Positions 40,301 through 51,588 of a stretch of DNA of 64,000 nucleotides are shown in pieces; position 1 is the stretch's first letter; the number at the start of each line of letters is the position of its first letter. The position numbers were made by a program, and so were the translations under genes. A model generated the notes under the pieces. The model made no database searches. It had not been told where the DNA came from and was given only the letters and a program-made list of their open reading frames with translations. Source of the stretch: Todiramphus chloris collaris (Eukaryota > Chordata > Aves > Coraciiformes > Alcedinidae); contig JANVCC010000030.1 in assembly GCA_025345505.1 (NCBI GenBank), positions 4,635,053 to 4,699,052 on the forward strand, in the 5' to 3' direction.

Positions 40301-41172
40301 AGAGGAGCTTTGCAGAGGAAGAGGTGCCCAGCACAAAGCAGGGAACAGTTTCCAGAAAATTTATTTTCCCTTTGAATGAGCAAAAACTTTAACCGTAAGA
40401 TTTCATGCACGCCATCAGCTATTCTGCTTTAGAATTCAACCAGCAAGCTACCTCTTGACGAACACGTTACATCGCACTTACAACAAAAGGACAGTTGTTG
40501 CTCATGCCACGAAAAGCAGCCCACAGAAAGTTCCTTCTGCAGAAGCACCGGTCCGCACACATGTGGAGTTAGCCTTTGTGTCTGCAGGCGAGCTGTGCTC
40601 ACAGCTGCGCACGGATGCTTGCCAGGGCTCTCACCTCGCCGCGCTCCTTGGTTTCTATTCCTCCTGACTAGATTTACGGGTTTATTACACCGCTTTTTCT
40701 ATCTCTGCTTTCCAGCGTGCACAGCTCACCGCAGCCCCGCGGAAAGCACGGGCTAGTGCAGCTGTGCGAGGCTCAGCTCTGCCACCCGTTCGCTTTTTAA
40801 ATGAGAAGGAAGAAACTGACTCAGTGATACTGATGCTCCCTCTGAAGCTCGCTTCAGATCTGGAATCAAAGCGAAGCCAGCCCGCCCGCCTTCCCTCTGG
40901 GGCTGCAAGTCTCACGAGTAACCATTAAAAAAATAACTCCGGAGCAGAAATCTGCTCTGCGAAGCGGTAACTCGGGCAAGTTAAAGGCGCGCCCAGCTAA
41001 ACTTTCTTTGTGGCGGGGCTGAACACGATGAACATGGAGCTGCCTTCAGCGAGGCAACCCGGCCAGGACCCTGCCCGGTGAGAGACAAAGGCAGCGCACC
41101 CGGCTGCGCTGTGAGGACCCCCCCGGAGCCCGGGTACCCCCGCCCCAGACCGCTCGCCCCGGACCCACTCAC

Positions 41173-41267
41173 ATGCCCCGCTGCAGCCGCGGCTCCGTCG
41201 CGCCGCTCTCCAGGGCGGCCAGCGCCCAGCACAGGTACAGACCCAGACCCGCCGGGCCCGCTCCCAT
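41173..41267 (-). CDS. MEGF6: MEGF6 exon 1: start codon and signal peptide
   Basis: First coding exon of a secreted EMI/EGF-repeat protein. On the minus strand an ATG at 41267 in good initiation context (G at -3, G at +4) opens a 31-codon frame beginning MGAGPAGLGLYLCWALAAL. The hydrophobic core at about residues 7-19 is a typical signal peptide, with cleavage likely near residues 20-24. The exon ends in the first two bases of an ATG codon, directly followed by a strong donor GTGAGT. The next exon supplies the G, giving RGM-PNVC across the junction. From family knowledge, mammalian MEGF6 has a similar Gly-Met-Pro junction before the first EMI cysteine, which supports both this start and this donor. 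The exon sits inside the CpG island. Unspliced, the frame stops at once (TGA overlapping the donor), so it is only 32 codons and easily missed. An upstream in-frame start was not excluded. Confidence 0.85.
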
Positions 41268-41356
41268 CGCCCCGCCGAGGGAGAGAGGGATGGAGGGAAG
41301 ACAGGCGGAGGGCGGCCGCACCTCAACGACAACAGCCCCGGCGGCCACCGGCCCTC

Positions 41357-41420
41357 CAAATCATTTAAAGCGGCGGCCGGGCGCGCCACTGGCTGGGCGG
41401 CCCCGGCCCGCCCCCGGCAG
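41357..41420 (-). promoter_or_regulatory. Candidate MEGF6 core promoter (TTTAAA and GC box)
   Basis: Reading leftward, a consensus GC box (GGGGCGGG, 41407-41414) is followed 38 bp later by a TATA-like TTTAAA (41364-41369). The start codon lies about 97 nt further on. If the TATA-like element is used, transcription would start near 41335, giving a short 5' UTR of about 70 nt. This is inferred from motifs alone; many CpG-island promoters start at several sites without a TATA box. Confidence 0.4.
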
Positions 41421-41444
41421 CTGCGCTCCTCCCCGTACTGCCCT

Positions 41445-41466
41445 TCCTCCTCCTCCTCCTCCTCCC
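41445..41466 (+). repeat. (TCC)n tract in the promoter
   Basis: A pure TCC triplet run, reading GGA on the coding strand, lies about 180-200 bp upstream of the start codon next to further C-rich sequence. Polypurine/polypyrimidine tracts of this kind are common in GC-rich promoters and can vary in length. Confidence 0.8.
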
Positions 41467-42981
41467 CCCCCACCTCCTCCTTCTGCAGCCGGGCTCTGGG
41501 TCCGCTCCGGTCCGGCACCGGCTGTGTACCCACCTCTTTTGCGACGGCTCTTCGGTTCCTCTCCTTTAAAGGGACTATCCCCGCGGTCCCAATTCCTGTT
41601 GGGTATAACACAGAGAGGTGGAGATTAGGAGGGATTCGTTTTCATTGAATAATACATCGAGTTACATACACCCTCACAGGGATGCCGGGGACCGGTTCTC
41701 TGGGAGAGCTGACCACCCCCTGCATGCTCTCCTTTCTCTGTTTCTGCTTTACCGGGAGAGATGCATCCTGGCTTCTCTTTTCCCCTCTGGTCCTTCTTTG
41801 TTCTGTGCGTGACGTCCATTGCAATCACGTCTGAGCACTTCAAAGAGGTAACCGTGAAAATAAATGCATTTAACATCATGAGGGAGGTGTAACACCACTG
41901 CTGCTGAGGGTTAGTGACAGCAAGAATGTAAAGCTGGGAACCGAGGAGTGGTTTCCTAAATCCCCCAGTTGCCTGCTATCCTCTAGACCATCCATCCTCT
42001 CATTTTTATGATCTCTCCAGACCTTCACTGCTGCCAAAAGGAAACTCTGGTGACAGAGGGAAACCAACTGACCTGGAAAGGGAACTGTGCATAGTAGCAA
42101 CTAGAAAATGAGAAAAACACACCTTAAGCATTTTGTGATCTAACGCAGGACTCAGGGTCCATTACACCATGATTTTTGTATCTCTAGAGGCCCACGACTA
42201 ACCAGCCACTGGGCTATGAATGAGCAAATGGGCCCGGCGCCAATCGATGCTGAAGAAAACTGCGATTTCCTTCCACTCCAGTGGAATGGGCTTTGTCTCA
42301 AGTTGCTCCAAATCAGCTTCTGTAGGAATCTGTGCTGGAGAGAACTGCATGGGCACACTAACATCCTCACGGGTTAGGGGTCAGTCTCGCTTGTACAGTG
42401 CATTAATTTGTCTTCCCTTCAGCCCTGTAACAAGATACATCAGCTTCGCCTTTACACACACTTCACAAGCACAGCTTCCTGCATGGTTTTTATTTTCCAA
42501 GGCCCTTGCTAAAGTAGGTAAACATTTACTGATCATAACAAGAAAGCGGGGTTTATATTGTTCATTGCTTTGAAGCTTGCACTGACACGATCCCCTTGAG
42601 ATTTTATCAACCGATTTCTTTTTCATGGTAAAGAAAACATATAGCCCCCATCTGACCTTAAAGCAGATTAATTGTACCCTGAAATTTCCATTCAATGGCT
42701 AAGCCTTTCTTGCGTCTGGAGTAGTTTTAACTCCACAGGACCTTGTGTTGAGCTAATCTCATTACCTCCTGCAGAGCACATAGTTTTCTAATCATTTTAT
42801 TTCTTAAACCCCAGAAAATCTTTCTGCATAAAGTAATAGACCTTCATTATGTCAAGCGTGAGCATTCAGTATGTCCTGAGATGTCATTCCAATCTGGATT
42901 ATTTTCAGGATAATGGCAAAATAACAAGGGATCTTACTCCTCAGCTGTTTTTTCCAGGAAAGGTAAATAAATTCTTTCTTC

Positions 42982-43005
42982 TTTTTTTTTTTTTTTTTTT
43001 TTTTT
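42982..43005 (+). repeat. Poly-T run of 24
   Basis: An uninterrupted T24 within a longer pyrimidine tract (from about 42972 to 43012). Confidence 0.95.
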
Positions 43006-44419
43006 CCCCCTACCTTAAGGAACTCAGATATAAACTGTTCTATGTTCTTTTTCAAACCTGCATGTGATCATTTAAAAATACACAACATTTATTACACCCA
43101 GTTATTAAGAATAATGGAACAGCAGCACACAAATTGGGAGGTACTGAAGTGCAGAGTATCTTACCCTGTGAAGGCCACTTAATGGATGAGACCTTTGCCT
43201 GGGGGCCACACAACAAAATACAGCTGCAGCTAAGCTGTGAAGATGGAGCAGTGTAAACTCGCCTTGCAATCTGTGCAGAAAGCCTTGCAGGTCTCCCATT
43301 AGCAACTGGGACACTGACATTCTCCTGAACTGAAATGTAAACCTGGCCTGTGCAATGTGCCCTTCTTACAAACATTATCTAACGTTTTATCCTCAGCTGT
43401 GCTTTAACTGAGAATATCCTGCGAAGCTGTTGACTATAATGGGACAGTTCTCATGAGTGAGAGTCGCAGGGAACCAGCACTGGTGAAAGCGGTTTCAAAA
43501 GCCCACTGGGATAATTGATGCGCCTGTGCCCAAGTTAAATCCTCAGACCTGACACAGATAACACCGAGGTAAAAGCAGATTCATTTATTCTAGTGGTACC
43601 AGTGGGCTACATCAGGAAAAAGGGTAGTGGGTACAACATTAGTGACCTCTTCATATTCCACAGCCCTGCCATGACCAGGTAGACATGCGCCATGAAACTT
43701 ATTTGATATATGATTGTGCCTCTTTGATCTCAACACCTACAAACCACGTCACAGGCACCACCAATCCAAGCACTGAACATGTTGACAAGAGTTCCCTTCC
43801 TGATTGGTGAAAGGAGTAAATTCAATTGCATCTTGCTCTGCTAGACCACTTTTTGTAGCGAGCAGCTAAAAGGCCATTTCCCTTTAGTGGCTTTGTGCAG
43901 GTGGGCTATAATCTAACCTAACTGCATAGAATGCAAACTGTTTGAAACAAACAGCTCCTGTCCTCCATGTAGTACTGGAAGAATTTCTATGGGATGGAAA
44001 ATACATAATTTTCATTATTCTCCATTCTTGTTGATCAGAAAATTCTTCTGGCAGATTCCAGTGCAATCCAAATTCAGCAAATTGTTTACAACACTGTTCA
44101 GATCATGAATTATGGAGAAAAGTTGGTATCTCTTGTGAAGTCCCATCCTATCCTCTCCATTTTAAAGCAAATTTCCTTCCCCATTACCACTTTAATTTTG
44201 ATTTATGATTTTGTCTTCCTACAAAGATGTCATGCAAGTTGTTGTGTATCCCCAAGCATGAATGAGCGCTCCCACAACTTTGAGTCAGGAACACACCACC
44301 CTTTTCTATTTTCATTTTTCTGCCTAATTCTCAACATCCCAATTTTCAGTCTTTTTAAATCGTAGCCAGTTATAGGATTTAACATTCCCTTCTGATACAA
44401 AGAAATTTTCGTGCCGAGA

Positions 44420-44560
44420 TCGTAATTAGGAAGGCTGTGCTGTGTTCTGTTATTAGCAGGAATTGTGATTTTTGGAGTGGTGGGTTAATTGCTAATAACC
44501 ATATGCAATGCTTCTCTCAAGATGTTTCCCATTACAGTAATTAACTTAGCAGCTGGGGTA
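44420..44560. promoter_or_regulatory. Homeodomain-motif patch upstream of MEGF6
   Basis: Two TAATTA cores (44423-44428 and 44538-44543) plus TTAATTGCTAATAA between them, with two CpGs near the left end, about 3.2 kb upstream of the start codon. It is repeat-free. Enhancer function is a guess from composition. Confidence 0.22.
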
Positions 44561-45530
44561 ACAGACATTTACCATTTGTCTTCACAGTACCCCTGAATTA
44601 GGATTGTTCCAAAAACCTATTTGGACTTCGTTTGTTCAATTCCCAGGTGTAAGATGAAAAAGAGGGGATGCTGAGAAAGGGAGATTTGGAAAGAATAAAT
44701 TGCAGGGATATTACCTGTTTTCAGATGTGAATTGTCTCTCAACATATCCTTGGGAAATCTGAATTTTTCTTTGCTAGTCTTAGTCTTGGACCATCACTTC
44801 CATCAGCGCTGTCTGGATTGAGAGCATGGCAGACCAGCCTGAAACAGAGAATGCATTCACAAATGTATTGATTACTCCGTTGCTCAAATTAATCTGATTA
44901 ATTTTTAGCTTTCTTGGTGATTTATTAATTGAAAAGTGAAGAATTTATTACTGTCAACTCATATCCTTAACCTGAAAATCTTTATGGCTTGTGATTACTT
45001 GGTTTCTCCATGTTTCGTAGTCAGCTATGTAGATATAAACATTTTTAGGTAATTACTTACCTTCTGTCCTCTCACTGGAGTTCCTTCCTCCACAGTAAGC
45101 CGTAAGAGCTATGCCAGAATTACAGTAATATTTTTAAGTATATGGATAACCTGAAATTGAAGATGAAAATAAAGTTGCTCTATAAAGGCAGACCCCACGA
45201 CAGAGCAATCACAGTTTTGTTGACTTAATTCATCAACAGAATATACTGAAAGGATTCATTTTCCTTAGAAGATGACTTCAAAGACTTTTAAGACCACAAT
45301 GCTAGATTTATTCCTTCTTTAAATTCATTCTGCCCAGAGTAAATTCCACACAGTACTGTATTAAAGAAGACTCCTGAATACCCTTAAAGATGTAAAGCAG
45401 CATGTGGAAGCCATTGGAAGCTTTCTCTGTGGCAATGAATTGGCATTGCTCCGTTACAATGAATGGGGGAACACTAATTTACAATAACCGAGGATCCGGC
45501 CCACGTCGTTAATCGTAATTACAGACTTAC

Positions 45531-45595
45531 TTCGGGAGGTACATTTTCTAAATCAGTTGGGTAAGATGGCAAAATTAAGTTCAAATTATTATCAT
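45531..45595 (-). other. Orphan exon-like segment upstream of MEGF6
   Basis: This 65-nt minus-strand segment has a very good acceptor (tacttttacttcctgtag) and a perfect donor GTAAGT. One frame is open throughout: two leading bases, then codons giving DNNLNLILPSYPTDLENVPP and a final Glu. It ends in phase 0, so it cannot splice in frame to MEGF6 exon 2, which needs phase 2. The donor flank is unusually CpG-rich for the region. It could be a non-coding exon of an upstream-initiated transcript, part of an unseen gene, or coincidence. I do not recognise the peptide. Confidence 0.2.
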
Positions 45596-48500
45596 CTACA
45601 GGAAGTAAAAGTAGTACATAAATAAATACTCGGTGTTGCACTAGATCTTTAAAACATATAATAGCTTTCTGGCACTGCATCGTTCCCCAGTATTTTTTCC
45701 TACAGCACATAATAGTAAGTTTCTGATAATAGTGCTCACAGACAGCTTTGATTATAACCACTTGTCAGGGAATGGATAACGAGGAAAATAACACTGTATT
45801 CAACTGTAAAATACGCTGCCTGAAATACATTAATACAGTGATAATTTCTGCTAATAGAAGCCTCCGAACCCCATCCATTAGCTCTGAATTGAAATTCCTG
45901 CTTCATTTTCATCTTCCTGAGCATTTCTGCCCTCTCTGACCCCCTCTTCCATTACTTGGTGGCAGCAGAGCCAGCCAGCGACATTAGCTGCCACCGAGAG
46001 CCAAAGCGTGGTGACAAATGCTCTGCGTGTTTGAGCAAAGCTGTGGGGACTGGAACCGGGACCCTGAGAGGGCCCTGCCTGCAGCGGGTATCGCTGCACA
46101 AGTGCCAGGGCCTGTGTGGCTCAGTGAGTTTGCTTGGTGTGGGACTTCACCCTCAACATCCTGCTCGTTCCCCAGTCACTCCCACCCTAATCATCCGACA
46201 GTCAGCAACTACACTCTCCCATTTGCTTGGTATAACAGAAACTGAGGTTTTCATCGATGTTGGGGATTCATTCAGAGGAGAGGGCAACAGGGCTTGGAGA
46301 GGAGGGAAAATAAAAAAGGGCTGAACAATCTGAGCCCGTAGCAGTCTCTCTAAAAGGGAAAAAATGTTCAAATAAAGTTACTTCTTTTTGACAGAATAAA
46401 TAGAAATCCATTTATATTCAAGTCAGGAGTATATTTCTGTAGGGAGCTATTACATCTGATTGAGAAAATAAAATGGTACCCACATTCACAATTACTTACA
46501 GAAAGACCGCTGATCTCATTTCATAGCTTTTTTCTTTAGCATTAGTTAACCAAAACCGTAGCAAGAACATGCTATTGACAATCTAACCCTGAAGTAAGTT
46601 TTATGTTGGCAGGCAATAACGACTTGGAGTACTTTTATCTGTTTCTGGATCTGGGATAACAACACTGCAATGAGTGGCTAATCTAGTGTACTTCTGCACA
46701 GTCAAAACCCCACATTTGAGGGGGACACATATCTTCTCTGACCTACATCTGCAAGAGCCAGATGTAACTCAAATAACAGACCTAGTCCTGCTTCATCACA
46801 ATAGAAAGAAAATAATTACATTTTAGAAACTTCAGAGCATGCCATTTTTTCCCTAGAAGGAAATATTTTTGTTTATATTAACAATTCTTTTTTCAGTGAT
46901 CTTCTTTTGGCCATGCTGTTATCCACCTGAAAAAATTCTGCAAGTAGCTGAACAAGCAACTCATTGAAAAACTCGGCAGAGTACCTGCACGTTTATGTGT
47001 TCAGAGAAATCAAATTTGGGGTTTTCGTGCTAGGAGTGTTTAAAAGGCTCATCATGTCAGGAAATACAGAGAACCCTTGAGACTTAGGAAACCAGCCAGA
47101 GGTAGACAACACAATCTGATTTCCAAATATTTTTCATCTATCCAGAGGGTAGGAAATTTCAAAGAGTTATTCTCTAAGAAAACTGAAACAAATAAATGCA
47201 AAAAATATTTAAAATGTGTGATAAAAAAGGTCTAGTTCACCTAATGATTTTCTCATAGCATCATTCAGTGACTGTCAGGACCATACTTAAGGGACGAACT
47301 CAGTCACACAAAATAAGTAATGCTGCACGTGAAACTACAGTCTATACTAGTGCTAATACTTCAAGCATTTTAAATTTATCCTCTGGGGTAGGCAGCCCGC
47401 TCAAAATTTGGTTTTTAGATGTTAAAACCAGTAACTCTCATCTACATCACTGAAAATGCAGTTGCAAAATATATCAAAGAAAAAAAAAGTGCTCAGAAGT
47501 GGAATTCTCCTCAGGGTTTCCCTGTCCCTTTGGAATTGCGCTTGTATTTCAAATGTGAGCGGCTTGGAAAGCCTCTATTTTCTCCTTTGTCTAATACAGC
47601 ACTAAGCACATCACTGGTACTTAAAATACTAAAATTCAAAGGAATAAATGCTTTGTTTGTTTGCTACCAATTAGGAGCTAATGAAATCCCGGGAATACAC
47701 TTTCAGGTAATTTGTCACAGCAGAACCAAAACTCAATAGCATGTTTCTCTGTACAACTTTCTTCTCTGTCTGTTCTGCTGACACAACTAGACCACATTTC
47801 ATTCTCTAAAAGACATTAGAGCATTACTTTACTGTTTTTTCTTCTAAATTACCTGCCTGGCTACTGTCACCATTGATCTCATAAGTCCTTGACTGAGTAA
47901 TCAGTCAGACAGCTAATTAATGTAGTGGCTTGGAGGGAAAGAGGGAGGGAAGGATGAAATGAAAGAGAAGAGTTTTTCCCCTATTCTTCATGGTTTTGTT
48001 GCTTTTGAAAGGTGCTTTATCCATAGCATAAAAGAGCATTTGTCTGTGCTCCTTTGAGAGAGAGTTTACCTACTATAAATCTATTTACCATGAACAGGAA
48101 GCAGGAGAATTTCATGGGAATGGTGAAACTGACATCTAAGAAAAAAATAAAATAAAATAAGCAAAAAGATAAAATCTAAGATTTTGCATTTATTTTTTCT
48201 CTAGTAACACTTACAGGCTGCAGTGTGTATTTTGAATGAATAGAAACTGCAAGGCCTGGCCCATATTTTCAGATGTTTTTAGAACGAAACCAGATGTTTT
48301 AAAATTCAGATAACTTTGGTGTATTTCAGTAGGAGGTTCTTCTTCCCTCCTTCCTTCCTCCTCCATCCCCTCCCTACAGTCAAGAAAAACCCATATGAAC
48401 TACAAACCCAAAAATTTATCCTGATTTATTTTTAACCAAAATAGGTCAAGCTCAGATACCCGAACATACTGTTTAAACACCACCAATCCATCTGACTTCA

Positions 48501-49940
48501 GACCAAAGACATGAGGAAAGGGAATGCCCCATGCTAAAATCCATATTCCAAAAGTACTCATCAGGGTCCATGATTTAAAAAATAATAATCATAGAAGCAT
48601 ATTTTTTCCCTTGTGGTGCTGAAGCAGTTTGCTGCAGCTCTTTCCCTGACTCCTAAACTTTTAGTAGCATCTCTTTTCAAATGTCAAGTCTAGAAGATGA
48701 TGCCTGCTCCTTTAATACCTAGTGTAACCTCATACTGCCATGCACATATATATATAGGTATTTATGTACTACAAGGCAAGATTTAAACACTCTTGTCTAC
48801 AGGGAGCTGATGAACTGAAAATGGTTTAATAAGCTTTCTTTTTAAATTCTTAAGGGAGAGAGATATTAGCATCAGCAGTATTTGTTGCTAAATGCAAATA
48901 AAATCATTCTGAGTATGGGAATTGCGCTGACCGTGCTTCAGAAAGCAGCAAGCACCGGACTGCAGCAAGAAAGTGGCAATTAAATATTTCACACATGCCT
49001 GCATATCTGTTTACCTACAGCTTAACGGGTTGTACCATGATCATATCCAACAACAAAATGGTTTTGGAATGGAATCCCCAACTAAGAATTCTGTGCCTAT
49101 TACTATCTTGCGCAGAAACCCACACTGCTACAAAGGCTTACAGGAGAAGTGTCTGAGATGAATCTATGAAAGTCACAAAAGCAGTCTCCACTCCAGTAAT
49201 ACCAGCATTGAGTGGACTAAATGATGCAAATCAAACATGTTTTATTAATTCAAGTATCAACACAATAATTGGATATATGGAGGAAAAAGGCAATGTCAGC
49301 AGTTGCACGCTTTTTAGACTGACATCAAAATTTGTCTAAAAATCAAAAATATTTCTGAAGGTTACTGCCATTAAAGATTAATGGAAATGGTATAAAATCC
49401 TAAAAAGTTTATGGAGCTAAATCATGCCAAACTAACTCAACATTCTTTCATTATTGACTTTTTAGAAGCAAACTCTAATCTATACAGACTTCAGTGAAGC
49501 ATTTATTACATGTGGAAAACAGTTTAACCTCAAGCAGCTTACTGTACAAGAAAAGCTAAGGAGGATATCATGAAGGGTTGTGTTCAAAAGGGAATTGCTT
49601 AGTTATAGGAAGATCACTAAAGAATCTCCTAAAGATCGTTTTGGGGGGGGGGAAGGAGGGGAGGGCGAGAAATAGTACTATCTGCACGTGGCACAAATGA
49701 TAGGCATAACCTCATGAAGTTTGCTGCTGAAAAGGTGAGAGGTGATGAAGAGAATGAGAATATCATACTGGAAAAACAAGATGACTTTCAGGCTGGAGTA
49801 AGATTTGGATGAAATCTGAAACCTCACTTGGGCACTACTGACAACAACCTTCACTGTATCTGCCATGACACACAAAGAGAAGAAATGGAGTCACTCACAT
49901 GGTTCTGTAAGCCAGTAATGTGAGAAGGCAGTTAAAAAAG

Positions 49941-49971
<31 letters not shown>
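49941..49971 (+). repeat. Poly-A run of 31
   Basis: An uninterrupted A31 preceded by AAAAAAG. No retrogene or SINE body is recognisable before it, and avian CR1 does not leave poly-A tails, so it is called a simple repeat. Confidence 0.95.
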
Positions 49972-49974
<3 letters not shown>

Positions 49975-50364
49975 TAATTATGCTCCTAGAATATAGTGAT
50001 ACATCAGCAGTAAAGATATATTGCTCCTACAAAGAGGCCTTCTGAGATACCACATACAATTCTGATTATTTAGGAGCATGAAGAATTCAATTTGATGCAG
50101 GTATGGAGCAGGTCTGTTAGGATGAAGAGGAGAATGGGCAGTCAGGAAACCAGAAAGAATTTGATCTGTTTAGACGAGACAAAATAAGGCTTGTTGAAAC
50201 TAGCAGAATGAAGGCTGGGGCAGAAAGAGAGATTGTTCTGTGACTGCTCTCTTAAAGCACACTATGAAAAGGGGGGTGGGACAGGATAAGTATCAGGGAT
50301 ACGCAAGAATGTTGGCAAAGCTGAAAAACAATGCTGTCGTAAGAACGAGCCAGCCTACACTAGC

Positions 50365-50390
50365 CACACACACACACGCACACACACACA
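50365..50390 (+). repeat. (CA)n microsatellite
   Basis: CA repeat of 13 units with one CG interruption. Confidence 0.95.
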
Positions 50391-51046
50391 GGTCTAAGCA
50401 GCGAGCGTCTGGAAGAGCCTTCTAATAACAAGCAATAGGAACAAAACAAAAACCTAGCTACATGGTGGAAATATGTAAGTTCATTTAAAAAATGCTAAAA
50501 TAAGTTTTTATGTTCTAACAGGGAACTGGATTTGGTCACCAGGCAGTGCCTTTCAATCCTATGCTCCCTGCTGGTTTTCAGTGTTTTAATCATGAACCCT
50601 CGCACTCTAACCATAGTGTACTGCAGCCTCTGGTACAAGAGCAACACACTGATCTTTTTCTAGTAACTCCTATGCTAAAAATGGGGTAAATCCTACGTTA
50701 CCTCAGCTAACAATATGATATAGCCTTGGCAGTTGCCAATTTAACCGATTTCCAGTGGACTTCCAACAACTAAGTCTTTTGTTCCTTGAAGTGGGAATAA
50801 TCTTTTTTGGTTTGTGTTTCTGTGCAATAGAATCCTGAACCCCCTTGGGGATCTTTAACCTTATGGTAATATAAATAATAACCAGAAAATGGCAAATGAA
50901 CCCTGGCATCACAGCATACTATGATGCTTTCTCTTAGGAGAGAAACATATTTGTCTTTTAGATCACAGAAAAACATCTAGAGGCTGAATAAAAGCAAAGG
51001 CCAGCTACAATTTCAAAATGCAAATTTGCATGAACCCATCAAAGGA

Positions 51047-51588
51047 GGTTCTCCTTCCCCTCTACTCTGCCTTATTGAGGTCACCTCTGGTATATTATGT
51101 CCAGTTCTGGGCTCTCCAGAGCCAGGGGAGAGAGGCAGGGAACTACTGGAGAGAGTCCTGTGGAGGGTATGAAGATGCTGAGGAAACTGGAGCATCTCTC
51201 TGGCAGGGAAAGGCTGAGAGACCTGTGGCTGTTTAGCCTGGAGAAGACTGAGAGGGGATCTGATCAATGCTGATCAATACCTATAGAGCAGGGGTCAAGA
51301 GGAGGGGACCAGTTTCTTTTCAGTGGTGCCCAGTGGTAGGACAAGGGACAATGGGCACAAGCAGGAAACCAGGAGGTTCCATCGGAATGTGACAAAAACT
51401 TCTTTCCCATGAGGGTGCCAGAGCCAGGCTGCCCAAAGATGTTGTGAAGTCTTTATTTGGAGATTCCAAGCCCTCTTGGACTGCATCCTGGACAACCTGC
51501 TCTAGGTGACCCTGCTTTAGCAGAAAGGCTGGACACAATGGTCTCTGGAGGTCCCTTCCACCCCCTACCACGCTATGATTCTGTGATC
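51047..51588 (+). mobile_element. CR1 LINE fragment, about 540 bp
   Basis: The longest CR1 copy in the window, plus orientation. It runs from the 'tctggtatattatgtccagt' region through 'ggctgtttagcctggagaag' to the 3' end 'ctctggaggtcccttccacc' and a short ATTCTGTG-type tail. The ORF2-derived part is broken by stops and indels. Confidence 0.9.

Larger units (their letters stand above)
27206..41172 (-). other. MEGF6 intron 1 (about 14 kb)
   Basis: This phase-2 intron lies between the signal-peptide exon and the EMI exons (donor GTGAGT, acceptor tctttccttcaag). It contains a CR1 fragment at 34201-34300, a TG/TA microsatellite near 27.9 kb, short A- and C-rich runs, and the candidate cassette exon at 28017-28124. 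The right end, from about 40530, is CpG-island sequence. Several open frames of 60-146 codons occur on both strands, but none resembles a known protein. Confidence 0.85.
40530..41605 (-). promoter_or_regulatory. CpG island at the MEGF6 5' end
   Basis: This is the only long CpG-dense, GC-rich block in an otherwise AT-rich window. It spans the end of intron 1, exon 1, the 5' UTR and the upstream promoter, with CpGs densest between about 40970 and 41600. Location and orientation fit a vertebrate CpG-island promoter driving the minus-strand gene. Divergent transcription to the right is possible, but I see no supporting gene. The limits are judged by eye. Confidence 0.85.
41606..51046. other. 5' flank of MEGF6, no gene recognised
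   Basis: AT-rich sequence right of the CpG island. It has a poly-T tract, a poly-A tract, a CA repeat, the homeodomain-motif patch and the orphan exon-like segment. A slightly GC-richer part near 45950-46250 carries an open frame of 122 codons that I do not recognise. I see no first exon or CpG island of a neighbouring gene. Confidence 0.7.

Noticed and set aside
40997-41611. 204-codon minus-strand open frame over the CpG island
   Set aside because: GC-rich DNA has few stops. The real coding frame here is the short exon 1 frame, and this one is a shifted shadow rich in Arg/Gly/Ala/Pro.
41173-41628. 151-codon plus-strand open frame antisense to exon 1
   Set aside because: Shadow of GC-rich promoter sequence with a proline run from the TCC repeat.
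45956-46324. 122-codon plus-strand open frame in a GC-richer patch
   Set aside because: Lacks an ATG at its listed start, has no recognisable domain and no exon-like splice context that I can see.
49400-49971. Possible processed pseudogene ending in the A31 tract
   Set aside because: No coding similarity upstream of the tract and no recognisable target-site duplication.
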